From the NCBI RefSeq assembly GCF_019795295.1, contig NZ_JAIMCG010000026.1, positions 1-42,951 of the forward strand: 42,951 nucleotides of DNA. Reading direction: 5' to 3'. Source of the DNA: Cupriavidus sp. AU9028. GTDB taxonomy: Bacteria; Pseudomonadota; Gammaproteobacteria; Burkholderiales; Burkholderiaceae. The translations under genes and the position numbers were made by a program. How positions within the stretch are numbered: position 1 is the stretch's first letter; the number at the start of each line of letters is the position of its first letter. Below, piece after piece: positions 20,416 to 28,525 of this stretch. Under the pieces are notes generated by a model. It saw nothing but the letters and a program-made list of their open reading frames with translations, had not been told where the DNA came from and ran no database searches.

Positions 20416-20970
20416 ATGGCAGCAGCAGAGCAGCCCGGCGCGCCGGCGTCGCCCCCCAGCGTTCCCGCAGCCGCCGACCGGCCCGCGGTGACGATGGCCG
20501 TGGTGATGCGCCAGGTGGCGCTGGCAAGCCGCTGGCAGCCCTGGAAGTGGGAGCTGGAGGCGGTGCTGCCGGATCTGGGCGAATTCGGCGACACGGTGCA
20601 GTGCCTGCAGCAGGATGAGCGGGGCGCGCGCTGGCTGTACCCGGGGTTCGAGGTGGTGCTGTTTCGCGACCAGGCGGAGGGGTACTACCTGAACCTGACA
20701 TCGGCGCATCCCTGCTGGTTCGTGCTGTGGCGGATGGACGAGACGGAGCCCGACGAAGGGCTGCGTCGCCCCGTACCGATGGAAGTGTCGCTCTCGTACA
20801 ACGAAGCGGGACGCTGGCTGGATGCCGGCGAAACCGTCGAGAACGTGCCCCTCGACGCCGGTCAGCGCGACTGGCTGCAGGCGTATGTCGAGCAGCACTA
20901 CCGGCCGGAGCCGAAGAAGCGGCGGCGGCCGGAGTCGTTCAAGGCGCCGGAAGAGCGTGCCAAATATTGA
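20416..20970 (+). CDS. DUF3305 domain protein
   Basis: A 184-residue protein of unknown function recognised as DUF3305 by its core (RQVALASRWQPWKWELEAVLPDL, LYPGFEVVLFRDQAEGYYLNL, PCWFVLWRM, VSLSYNEAGRWLDAGE). It is rich in Trp and has no signal peptide or membrane segment. The first 25 residues are Ala/Pro-rich and the end is basic. DUF3305 and DUF3306 genes are consistently adjacent to Fe-S protein, TorD-like and formate dehydrogenase genes in proteobacteria, so a cytoplasmic role in dehydrogenase maturation or assembly is the reasonable inference. No catalytic motif is visible. It starts two bases after apbC, implying co-transcription and possibly translational coupling. Confidence 0.85.
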   Translation: MAAAEQPGAPASPPSVPAAADRPAVTMAVVMRQVALASRWQPWKWELEAVLPDLGEFGDTVQCLQQDERGARWLYPGFEVVLFRDQAEGYYLNLTSAHPCWFVLWRMDETEPDEGLRRPVPMEVSLSYNEAGRWLDAGETVENVPLDAGQRDWLQAYVEQHYRPEPKKRRRPESFKAPEERAKY

Positions 20971-21033
20971 TCGGACCCGACCCCGACATTGCCCGGCGTG
21001 GCGCAGCCCGCGCCGGCGAACCGAAGCCGCAGC

Positions 21034-21705
21034 ATGAGTGACACCCGCCAATCCGGCGACGCATCCTTCCTGTCCCGCTGGTCGCGCCGCAAGGCCGCGG
21101 CCCGCGAGGGCAAGCCGTTGGCCGAGCAGCCGGTCCAGCAGCCGATGCCCACGGCCGCGCCCCCGGCCGGCCCGGCCGCCGGCGTGCCGGCCGGCGGCAC
21201 GGCTGCTGCAGCGCCCGCAGCGGCCCCGCCGGTTCCCACGCTGGAGGACGTCGCGCAGTTGAAGCCGGGCGAGGAGATCGCCCGCTTCGTCGCCCGCGGC
21301 GTCGACGAGTCGGTCAAGCGGGCGGCGCTCAAGACGCTGTTCGCCGATCCGCATTTCAATGTGATGGACGGTCTCGATATTTATATCGACGACTACACCA
21401 GGCCCGATCCGATTCCGCCCGAGGTGCTGCGGCGGCTGACCCAGTCCGAATCGTTGCGGCTGTTCGAGCCGCTGGACGAGGAGGAGCAGGCGTCGCCGTC
21501 GCTCGCTTCGACGCAACCCGTGCCCGCGGAGCCCGAGGGCGAACCCGTGCCGGCGCCAGAGGCGCAGGACGCCTCCCGCGCCGAAGGCGAGGAGCCGCTC
21601 GACGCCCCGCACCTTGCCGCCTCGCCCGCCTCGCCCGCCTCGCCCGCCTCGGAACGCGAGGCGCGCAATCCCGGGCCGGGGGTCCCAAGGGACGACCCGA
21701 CCTAG
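21034..21705 (+). CDS. DUF3306 domain protein
   Basis: A 223-residue protein recognised as DUF3306 by its N-terminus (FLSRWSRRKAAAREG) and central core (FVARGVDESVKRAALKTLFADPHFNVMDGLDIYIDDYT, about residues 85-125, then PIPPEVLRRL). The basic N-terminus and acidic core are joined by an Ala/Pro-rich linker. The last 70 residues are a low-complexity Glu/Pro/Ala tail with tandem SPA triplets. No membrane segment or cofactor motif is visible. The family is uncharacterised but travels with DUF3305 and formate dehydrogenase genes. The ATG at 21034 is taken rather than one 15 codons upstream because family members begin MSD....FLSRWSRRK. Confidence 0.83.
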   Translation: MSDTRQSGDASFLSRWSRRKAAAREGKPLAEQPVQQPMPTAAPPAGPAAGVPAGGTAAAAPAAAPPVPTLEDVAQLKPGEEIARFVARGVDESVKRAALKTLFADPHFNVMDGLDIYIDDYTRPDPIPPEVLRRLTQSESLRLFEPLDEEEQASPSLASTQPVPAEPEGEPVPAPEAQDASRAEGEEPLDAPHLAASPASPASPASEREARNPGPGVPRDDPT

Positions 21706-21725
21706 CCCCGGCCGGTGCGCCGGCC

Positions 21726-21731
21726 TACAAT
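21726..21731 (+). promoter_or_regulatory. TACAAT -10-like element before the polyferredoxin gene
   Basis: TACAATG follows a small GCCGG/CCGGC inverted repeat, in the 101-base gap between the DUF3306 gene and the polyferredoxin gene. No clear -35 box is present. It may give the polyferredoxin-torD part its own internal promoter. Confidence 0.3.
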
Positions 21732-21806
21732 GACGCCTCCCCACAAAACCGCCGGACAGGAACCCGCTCAGCAGAAGCGGCATGGACCCGGCAAGCAGTC
21801 CCCGAC

Positions 21807-23993
21807 ATGCCCACGCTGATTTGCAATTGCAACGACACCATGCCGCTCGACGCGGCTGCGCTGTCGGGTGCAACCACCCGGCCCGCAGGATCGCCTGCCG
21901 CGCCCTTGAAAGTTCACCGCCTGCTGTGCCGGCGCGAGATTGGCAGCTTCCAGTCCGCGCTGGATGGCACCGAGGACGTGATCGTCGCCTGTACCCAGGA
22001 GCGGCCCCTCTTTACGGAAGTCGCGGCCGAGGCCGGCGCCGACGGCGTCGTGACGGCGCCGGTGCGCTTCGTCAATATCCGCGAGACCGGCGGCTGGTCG
22101 CAGGGCGCGAGCCGCGACCCGGCCACGGCGAACGCCAAGATCGCCGCGCTGCTGGCCGCTGCCGCGCTGCCCGATCCGGACCCGGTGCCGGTGGTGGAAT
22201 ACCGCTCCGGCGGCAACGTGCTGGTGGTCGGTCCGGCCGCTCGTGGGCTGCACTGGGCCGAGCGCCTGCAGCAGATGGGCCTGGAGGTGACGGTACTGCT
22301 GGACGCCAGTCGAAGCCCCGGCGCTGCCAGTGAGCGCAGCCCCGCCGGGCAGGGCCAGCCGTTCTCGCGCGCCTTTCCGGTCCATGGCGGCAGGCTCGCC
22401 AGCCTGACCGGCTGGCTCGGCGCGTTCGAGGCAAGCTGGGAGACCGGCGCCGGCAAGAGCAATCCGATCGACCTGGACCTGTGCACCCGCTGCAACGCCT
22501 GCATCGACGCATGCCCGGAAGGGGCGATCGACTTCAGCTACCAGATCGACCTGACCCGCTGCGACAGCGCGCGCGCCTGCGTCAAGGCGTGCGGCACGGC
22601 GGCGGCGATCGACTTCGAGCGCCGTGGCGACACGGTGACCGAGCGCTTCGACCTTGTCTTCGACCTGGGCGACGAGCCGATGCTGACCATGCATGCGCCG
22701 CCGCAAGGCTACCTGCACGCGGGGGCCGATCCGATCCGCCAGGCCGAGCGGGCGCTGACGCTCGGCCGCATGGTCGGGGAGTTCGAGAAGCCCAAGTTCT
22801 TCCAGTACAAGGAATCGATCTGCGCGCACGGCCGTAACCAGACCACCGGCTGCTCGGCCTGTATCGACATCTGCTCGACCGAGGCGATCCGGCCGCGCTG
22901 GCAGGACGGCAAGGGCCGCATCGAGGTCGCCCCGAATCTCTGCATGGGCTGCGGCGCCTGTACCACGGTCTGTCCGACCGGGGCCATCAGCTACGCCTTC
23001 CCCAAGCCGGACCACCTTGGCCGCCGGCTGCGCACGCTGCTGACCACCTATCGTGAGGCCGGCGGCCGCGATGCGGTCGTGCTGCTGCACGGCGAGGAGC
23101 ATGGCGGCGCCGAGCGCATCCTGGCGCTGGGCCGGGCTGCCCGCGCCGGGCAGGCGCAGGGCGTGCCGCCCAACGTGATTCCCGTCAGCGTGTTCCATCC
23201 GGCGGCGGTCGGCATCGAACTGTGGCTGGCCGCGCTGGCCTGGGGCGCCGACCGTGTGGCGGTGCTGCTGACGGGCGAGGAAGCGCCGCAGTATCGGGAG
23301 GCGCTGGCCGCGCAGATGGGCGTGGCGCAGGCCATCGTGTCGGGGCTGGGTTATCCGGTCAACGCCTTCACGCTGGTCGACGGCTCTGCCGTGACCGTGC
23401 TGGATCAGGGCCTGGCGCAACTGACGCCGCGCCGCGCGACCGTGCCGACTGCGCCGTTCCACGCCGCGGCGGCCAAGCGCGAAACCCTCGCCGCGGCCAT
23501 CGACCATCTGGTCGCGCATGCGCCGTCGCCGGTCCAGGAGTTGCCACTGCCCGCCGGTGCGCCGCTGGGCGCGGTGCGGGTCGATACGCAGCGCTGCACG
23601 CTGTGCATGTCGTGCGTCGGCGCCTGTCCTTCGCAGGCGCTGCGCGACAACAGCGAGCGCCCGGTGCTGTCCTTCGTCGAGCGCAACTGCGTGCAATGCG
23701 GGCTGTGCGAGAAGACCTGTCCGGAGGACGCGATCCAGCTGGTGCCGCGGCTGCTGGCCGGCGATGCCGCCCGCCAGGCCGTGACCCTGCACGAGACGCG
23801 GCCGTTCCACTGCATCCGCTGCGCCAAGCCGTTCGGCACCGCGCAGATGGTGGAAACCATGCTGGCTCGGCTGGCCAATCATCCGGCCTTCGCCGGCGCG
23901 GCGTCCGAGCGTCTGAAGATGTGCTCGGATTGCCGGGTGGTGGATATGGTGGAGAAGGACCCGGGGGCGGCCAGCGGGGCGACGCTGCAGTAA
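21807..23993 (+). CDS. HdrA-like polyferredoxin (multi-4Fe-4S protein of the formate dehydrogenase locus)
   Basis: A 728-residue cytoplasmic iron-sulfur protein. The N-terminal 150 residues (VIVACTQERPLFTEV, FVNIRETGGWS, ATANAKIAALLA) resemble the N-terminal domain of heterodisulfide reductase HdrA. A Rossmann-like segment follows (VLVVGPAARGLHWAERLQQMGLEVTVL), whose dinucleotide loop is degenerate (GPAARG instead of GGGPAG). Six ferredoxin-type motifs come next: C226/229/232/236, an irregular C252/258/262, C339/349/352/356, C379/382/385/389, C597/600/603/607 and C628/631/634/638. Between the fourth and fifth is a domain like MvhD (WLAALAWGADRVAVLL). Two late CxxC pairs (669/672, 706/709) may bind metal. 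Electron transfer or cluster delivery for formate dehydrogenase is inferred from context; the partner is unknown. Confidence 0.85.
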   Translation: MPTLICNCNDTMPLDAAALSGATTRPAGSPAAPLKVHRLLCRREIGSFQSALDGTEDVIVACTQERPLFTEVAAEAGADGVVTAPVRFVNIRETGGWSQGASRDPATANAKIAALLAAAALPDPDPVPVVEYRSGGNVLVVGPAARGLHWAERLQQMGLEVTVLLDASRSPGAASERSPAGQGQPFSRAFPVHGGRLASLTGWLGAFEASWETGAGKSNPIDLDLCTRCNACIDACPEGAIDFSYQIDLTRCDSARACVKACGTAAAIDFERRGDTVTERFDLVFDLGDEPMLTMHAPPQGYLHAGADPIRQAERALTLGRMVGEFEKPKFFQYKESICAHGRNQTTGCSACIDICSTEAIRPRWQDGKGRIEVAPNLCMGCGACTTVCPTGAISYAFPKPDHLGRRLRTLLTTYREAGGRDAVVLLHGEEHGGAERILALGRAARAGQAQGVPPNVIPVSVFHPAAVGIELWLAALAWGADRVAVLLTGEEAPQYREALAAQMGVAQAIVSGLGYPVNAFTLVDGSAVTVLDQGLAQLTPRRATVPTAPFHAAAAKRETLAAAIDHLVAHAPSPVQELPLPAGAPLGAVRVDTQRCTLCMSCVGACPSQALRDNSERPVLSFVERNCVQCGLCEKTCPEDAIQLVPRLLAGDAARQAVTLHETRPFHCIRCAKPFGTAQMVETMLARLANHPAFAGAASERLKMCSDCRVVDMVEKDPGAASGATLQ

Positions 23994-24022
23994 AGGGCGC
24001 TGGCCCCGGCCGGTTCTCGCTG

Positions 24023-24139
24023 CCCTCTCCGCCGGCCCCTCTCCCGCATGGCGGGAGAGGGGAGCAAACCATCGGCATGGGAAAGCCTGCCGGTCTTCCC
24101 CCCTCTCCCGCCTGCGGGAGAGGGGCCGGGGGAGAGGGT
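24023..24139. repeat. Paired GC-rich palindromes (REP/BIME-like), copy 1
   Basis: Two hairpins in opposite orientation. The first has a 12-bp perfect stem CCCCTCTCCCGC/GCGGGAGAGGGG (24036-24047, 24051-24062) preceded by CCCTCTCCGCCGG. The second has the same stem (24100-24111, 24114-24125) followed by CCGGGGGAGAGGG. The pair fills the gap between the polyferredoxin gene and torD, inside an otherwise co-directional gene string. It may block 3' exonucleases or reduce read-through into torD. Confidence 0.9.
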
Positions 24140-24212
24140 AAACCACCGCTATCTTGCCCATCTCCTCCGCATCCCCTACGCTCCCGCCCGCGCAACCCGC
24201 ACGACCGCAACC

Positions 24213-24851
24213 ATGACCGAACCGCAACCGATCCAACTCACCGCTCATGCCGGCGCCCCGGGCGACCAGGCCGAGGAAACCGCCCGCGCCGATCTGTACG
24301 GCCTGCTGGCGTCGCTGTTCTATCGCGCGCCGGATGCCGCGCTGCTGCACCATATCGCCGCCAATCGTGCGGCGGCGCAGGATGCAGGCACCGCGCTCGG
24401 GCATGCCTGGAACGGGCTGTGCGATGCCGCGGCCGTGACCAGCACCGAGGAAGCCGCCGACGAATACCTGTCGCTCTTCATCGGCGTGGGCAAGCCCGAC
24501 GTGTTCCTTTACGGCTCCTACTACCAGGCCGGCTTTCTCAACGAGCGTCCGCTGGTCGCGCTGCGCGAGGATCTGGCGCGCTACGGGCTGGAGCGGCACG
24601 ACAACGTCTCGGAGACCGAGGACCATATCGCCACGCTGTGCGAAGTGATGCGGTTCCTGATCGCCGGCGACGACCTGTCGGTATCGAACCTGGGCGAGCA
24701 GCAGCGCTTCTTCGCGCGGCACCTGCAGCCCTGGGCGGACGCGCTGTGCACGGCGATTGCCGCTCATCCGCGCGCGCGCTTCTATGCCGCTGTCGCGGAA
24801 TTGCTACGCGCGTTCGTCGAAGTGGAATCGGTCGCGATGGAGATGCACTGA
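24213..24851 (+). CDS. TorD-family molybdoenzyme chaperone
   Basis: A 212-residue all-helical protein of the TorD/DmsD family. These chaperones bind the Tat signal peptide and apo-form of a molybdoenzyme until the cofactor is loaded. The family fingerprint is visible: ADLYGLLASLFYRAPD (about 27-42), the EYLSLFIG motif near 88-95, then YGSYYQAGFLNERPL, and ETEDHIATLCEVMRFLI with the conserved Glu/His pair. The C-terminal helix carries WADALCTAIAAHPRARFYAAVAELLRAFV. The ATG at 24213 is chosen because the upstream reading frame consists of palindromic repeat sequence. No strong ribosome-binding site is seen. Located before fdhA, its client is most likely FdhA. Confidence 0.9.
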   Translation: MTEPQPIQLTAHAGAPGDQAEETARADLYGLLASLFYRAPDAALLHHIAANRAAAQDAGTALGHAWNGLCDAAAVTSTEEAADEYLSLFIGVGKPDVFLYGSYYQAGFLNERPLVALREDLARYGLERHDNVSETEDHIATLCEVMRFLIAGDDLSVSNLGEQQRFFARHLQPWADALCTAIAAHPRARFYAAVAELLRAFVEVESVAMEMH

Positions 24852-25163
24852 CCGTAGTGCGCGCGGGCGGGGGCGCACTGGCGGCCATCGTTGCCGCAAT
24901 TCCGGCCAAGTTGCGGCGCGCCGGAAAAGGGTTGGGCCGCTCGCGCCGTTAACTGCCGCCGCGCGCGTCGACAAGCCGCGCAGCGGGCCCGCTATTGCCC
25001 GTTTTGCCGGCGTTTTCGAGGCCTTTGCTGCGCTGCGCCATCATGACCTGAAATCGGGATAAACCCTTGTCAAGCATGGTCATTGGGCACATAAGCATCT
25101 ACAATACGCAAAACAATACATAACTGGTTTGGTAATCGGTAATTGTTACCGAGGAGCCCCCAC
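24852..25163 (+). promoter_or_regulatory. Promoter/leader region of the fdh structural operon
   Basis: The 312 bases between torD and the small Tat-signal gene begin GC-rich and become AT-rich from about 25050. TACAAT at 25100-25105 with TGGTCA at 25077-25082 (17-base spacing) is a fair sigma-70 promoter, giving a leader of about 50 bases. No second copy of the FNR-like motif was found. A 6-bp inverted repeat abuts the ribosome-binding site and is listed separately. No coding region is evident. Confidence 0.5.
25137..25156 (+). promoter_or_regulatory. CGGTAA-TTG-TTACCG hairpin abutting the Shine-Dalgarno sequence
   Basis: A perfect 6-bp inverted repeat (25137-25142 and 25146-25151) with a 3-base spacer directly precedes, and shares its last G with, the GAGGAG ribosome-binding site (25151-25156) of the small Tat-signal gene. 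It could be an operator or a short mRNA stem affecting initiation. Confidence 0.4.
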
Positions 25164-25373
25164 ATGAAAGAAAAGCAGACTCGGGTCGCGCGTCGCAATT
25201 TCCTTGCTGGCGCGGGCGTGGTGGCCGCCGCCGCGGGCACCGCTGCACTGACCTCGCACACACCCTCCCTGGCCCCCTTGGCCAACTCCACGCCGGACGC
25301 CGCCCCTGCCGACAGCAAGGGCTATCGCATCTCCGAGCACGTGCGCAAGTATTACCGGACGACGCTGGTGTAA
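25164..25373 (+). CDS. Small Tat-signal protein of the formate dehydrogenase operon
   Basis: A 69-residue protein with a twin-arginine signal (ARRNFLAGAGVVAAAAG, R10-R11). A Pro/Ala-rich stretch follows, then a conserved C-terminus ISEHVRKYYRTTLV. It belongs to the short 'formate dehydrogenase region Tat signal' family found just upstream of fdhA in proteobacteria, to which FdhX-like proteins of Shewanella also belong. It carries no cofactor motif; a structural or targeting role at the enzyme is inferred from conservation and position only. GAGGAG lies seven bases before the ATG. fdhA follows after 59 bases in the same direction. Confidence 0.85.
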   Translation: MKEKQTRVARRNFLAGAGVVAAAAGTAALTSHTPSLAPLANSTPDAAPADSKGYRISEHVRKYYRTTLV

Positions 25374-25432
25374 GCGCCGGGCCGCTGGGCCCGCGCGTCT
25401 TTCCGCTTCGTTGCATTTCTTCAAGGTGACAC

Positions 25433-28400
25433 ATGATTCTGACCCGCAAGTCCGCGGCCCAGGGCGCTTCCGCACAGCCCGGTAGCCGGCTCGCAAGCGC
25501 GAACGCCTCCGCTTCCGCTTCGACTTCCGACTCCGCAGGACGCCTGAGCGCGCGTCTGGCCGCCAGCCTCGCCGGCGCGATGCCGACCATGGATCGGCGC
25601 GGCTTCCTGAAGCGCTCCGGTATCGGCGTGGGCGCAGGCCTGGCGGCCTCGCAGCTGACGCTGATCCGCAAGGCGGATGCCGCCAGCGGCGGCGCCGCGG
25701 GCGACGGCAAGGGCGATATCGTGGTACGTCGCACGGTGTGCGGCCACTGCTCGGTCGGCTGCGCCGTCGATGCGGTGGTGCAGAACGGCGTATGGGTCCG
25801 CCAGGAGCCGGTGTTCGACTCGCCCATCAACATGGGCGCGCATTGCGCCAAGGGCGCGGCGCTGCGCGAGCACGGCCACGGGGAATACCGCCTGAAGTAC
25901 CCGATGAAGCTGGTCAACGGCAAGTACCAGCGCATCAGCTGGGACCAGGCCCTGGACGAGATCACTGCGAAGATGACGCAGATCCGCCAGGAAACCGGTC
26001 CCGATTCGCTGTTCTTCGTCGGCTCGTCCAAGCACAACAACGAGCAGGCCTATCTGATGCGCAAGTGGGTGTCGTTCTTCGGCACCAACAACACCGATCA
26101 CCAGGCGCGTATCTGCCACTCGACCACCGTCGCGGGTGTGGCCAACACCTGGGGCTACGGTGCGATGACCAACTCGTACAACGATATGCAGAACGCCAAG
26201 GCGGCGCTGTATATCGGCTCGAACGCCGCGGAAGCGCACCCGGTGTCGATGCTGCATCTGCTGCACGCCAAGGAAAACGGCTGCAAGGTGATCGTGGTCG
26301 ATCCGCGCTACACCCGTACCGCGGCCAAGGCCGAGCAGTACGTGCGCATTCGCTCGGGCACCGATATTCCGTTCCTGTTCGGGGTGCTGTACCACATCTT
26401 CAAGAACGGCTGGGAAGACAAGAAGTACATCGAGGACCGCGTCTACGGCATGGACAAGGTCCGCGAGGACGTGCTGGCCAAGTGGACACCGGACAAGGTC
26501 GAGGAGGCCTGCGGCGTGCCGGAGGAGCAGGTCTACCGCGTGGCCAAGACCATGGCGGAGAACCGTCCCAGCACGCTGGTCTGGTGCATGGGCCAGACCC
26601 AGCACTCGATCGGCAACGCGATGGTGCGCGCCTCCTGCATCGTGCAGCTGGCGCTGGGCAACATCGGCGTGTCGGGCGGCGGCGCCAACATCTTCCGCGG
26701 CCACGACAACGTGCAGGGCGCGACCGACGTCGGCCCCAACCCGGATTCGCTGCCCGGCTACTATGGCCTGGCCACCGGCGCGTGGAAGCACTACGCGGCG
26801 GTGTGGGGTGTCGACTACGAATGGATCAAGTCGCGCTTCGCTTCGCAGGCGATGATGGAGAAGTCCGGCACCACGGTTTCGCGCTGGGTCGACATCGTGA
26901 TGGAGAAGAACGACCTGATCGACCAGGACAACAACGTCCGCGGCGTGTTCTTCTGGGGCCATGCGCCGAACTCGCAGACGCGCGGCCTGGACATGAAGAA
27001 GGCGCTGGACAAGCTGGACCTGCTGGTCGTGATCGACCCGTACCCGTCGGCTACCGCCGCGATGGCCAACATGCCGCCGGCCGAAGGCGACAAGGTCAAC
27101 CCGAACCGCGCGGTCTACCTGCTGCCGGCGGCGACACAGTTCGAGACCACCGGTTCCTGCACCGCGTCGAACCGCTCGCTGCAATGGCGCGAGAAGGTCA
27201 TCGAGCCGCTGTTCGAATCGATGCCCGACCACACCATCATGCAGGCCTTCGCCGACAAGCTGGGCTTCGGCAAGGAGCTGTCGCGCAACTTCAAGATGAT
27301 CGAAGTCAAACGCGCCGGCCGTACCTGGATGGAGCCGGAGCCGGAATCGATCCTGCGTGAAATCAACAAGTCGCACTGGACCATCGGCTACACCGGCCAA
27401 TCGCCGGAACGCCTGAAGGCCCACATGCGCAACATGCACATGTTCGATGTGCGCACGCTCAAGTGCAAGGCCGGCAAGGACGCGGCCACCGGCTACGACC
27501 TGACCGGCGACTATTTCGGCCTGCCGTGGCCGTGCTACGGCACGCCGGAACTGAAGCACCCGGGCTCGCCGAACCTGTACGACACCACCAAGCACGTGAT
27601 GGATGGCGGCGGCAACTTCCGCGCGAACTTCGGCGTGGAGCGCGATGGCGAGTCGCTGCTGGCGGGCGACGGATCGCACTCGGTGGGCGCGGAAATCACC
27701 ACCGGGTATCCGGAGTTCGACCATGTCCTGCTGAAGAAGCTGGGCTGGTGGGACGACCTGACCGATGCCGAGAAGCAGGCGGCGGAAGGCAAGAACTGGA
27801 AGACCGACCTGTCCGGCGGCATCCAGCGCGTGGTCATGAAGAACCACGGTTGCCATCCGTTCGGCAACGCCAAGGCGCGCGCCGTGGTGTGGAACTTCCC
27901 CGACCCGATTCCGCAGCACCGCGAGCCGATCTACTCGCCGCGCCCGGACATGGTGGCGAAGTACCCGACGCACGACGACAAGATGGCGTTCTGGCGCCTG
28001 CCTACGCTGTACAAGACCCTGCAGCAGCGCAATATCGAGACCAAGGTGCACGAGCGGTTCCCGATCGTCCTCACCTCGGGCCGCCTGGTCGAGTACGAGG
28101 GCGGCGGCGAGGAAACCCGCTCGAATCCGTGGCTGGCGGAGCTGCAGCAGGAGAACTTCGTCGAGATCAACCCGCGTGCGGCATCGGCGCGAGGCATCCG
28201 CAACGGCGACTACTGCTGGGTGGCAACGCCGACCGGCGCCCGCATCAAGGTGCGCGCGCTGGTGACCGAGCGCGTCGGTCCGGATACCGCCTTCATCCCG
28301 TTCCACTTCTCGGGATGGTGGCAGGGCAAGGACCTGAAGGATTACTACCCGGAAGGCGCGATGCCGATCGTGCGCGGCGAGGCGGTCAACACGGCGACCA

Positions 28401-28474
28401 CCTACGGCTATGACTCGGTGACGATGATGCAGGAAACGAAGACCACCGTCTGCCAGATCGAGCGCTTCGCCTGA
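25433..28474 (+). CDS. fdhA: Formate dehydrogenase, catalytic molybdo/tungsto-bis-MGD subunit (alpha)
   Basis: Periplasmic catalytic subunit that oxidises formate to CO2. The 1013-residue length equals that of E. coli FdnG. A Tat signal (DRRGFLKRSG, R55-R56) follows an unusually long Ser/Ala-rich n-region of 54 residues. The 4Fe-4S cluster ligands are C103, C106, C110 and C138 (CGHCSVGC ... GAHCAKG). The metal ligand is C228 in ARICHSTTVAG, where FdnG/FdoG have selenocysteine, so no SECIS element is needed. AEAHP and the C-terminal molybdopterin-binding domain (VLTSGRLVEYEGGGEETRSNP ... FHFSGWWQGKDL) are complete. An AAGGTGA site precedes the ATG at 25433. Leads fdhB, a lipoprotein gene and fdhC. 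Confidence 0.95.
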   Translation: MILTRKSAAQGASAQPGSRLASANASASASTSDSAGRLSARLAASLAGAMPTMDRRGFLKRSGIGVGAGLAASQLTLIRKADAASGGAAGDGKGDIVVRRTVCGHCSVGCAVDAVVQNGVWVRQEPVFDSPINMGAHCAKGAALREHGHGEYRLKYPMKLVNGKYQRISWDQALDEITAKMTQIRQETGPDSLFFVGSSKHNNEQAYLMRKWVSFFGTNNTDHQARICHSTTVAGVANTWGYGAMTNSYNDMQNAKAALYIGSNAAEAHPVSMLHLLHAKENGCKVIVVDPRYTRTAAKAEQYVRIRSGTDIPFLFGVLYHIFKNGWEDKKYIEDRVYGMDKVREDVLAKWTPDKVEEACGVPEEQVYRVAKTMAENRPSTLVWCMGQTQHSIGNAMVRASCIVQLALGNIGVSGGGANIFRGHDNVQGATDVGPNPDSLPGYYGLATGAWKHYAAVWGVDYEWIKSRFASQAMMEKSGTTVSRWVDIVMEKNDLIDQDNNVRGVFFWGHAPNSQTRGLDMKKALDKLDLLVVIDPYPSATAAMANMPPAEGDKVNPNRAVYLLPAATQFETTGSCTASNRSLQWREKVIEPLFESMPDHTIMQAFADKLGFGKELSRNFKMIEVKRAGRTWMEPEPESILREINKSHWTIGYTGQSPERLKAHMRNMHMFDVRTLKCKAGKDAATGYDLTGDYFGLPWPCYGTPELKHPGSPNLYDTTKHVMDGGGNFRANFGVERDGESLLAGDGSHSVGAEITTGYPEFDHVLLKKLGWWDDLTDAEKQAAEGKNWKTDLSGGIQRVVMKNHGCHPFGNAKARAVVWNFPDPIPQHREPIYSPRPDMVAKYPTHDDKMAFWRLPTLYKTLQQRNIETKVHERFPIVLTSGRLVEYEGGGEETRSNPWLAELQQENFVEINPRAASARGIRNGDYCWVATPTGARIKVRALVTERVGPDTAFIPFHFSGWWQGKDLKDYYPEGAMPIVRGEAVNTATTYGYDSVTMMQETKTTVCQIERFA

Positions 28475-28525
28475 AGCGCCGGCTGACGAGTCATAACACC
28501 GGACGGAACAGGTCAGGGGAACACA

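Noticed and set aside
21768-24767. A 999-codon open frame antisense to the polyferredoxin and torD genes
   Set aside because: It runs through the palindromic repeats and mirrors real genes; no protein family signature.
26105-26125. Possible selenocysteine site in fdhA
   Set aside because: The position aligned with Sec of FdnG/FdoG is an ordinary TGC cysteine codon (C228), with no in-frame TGA.
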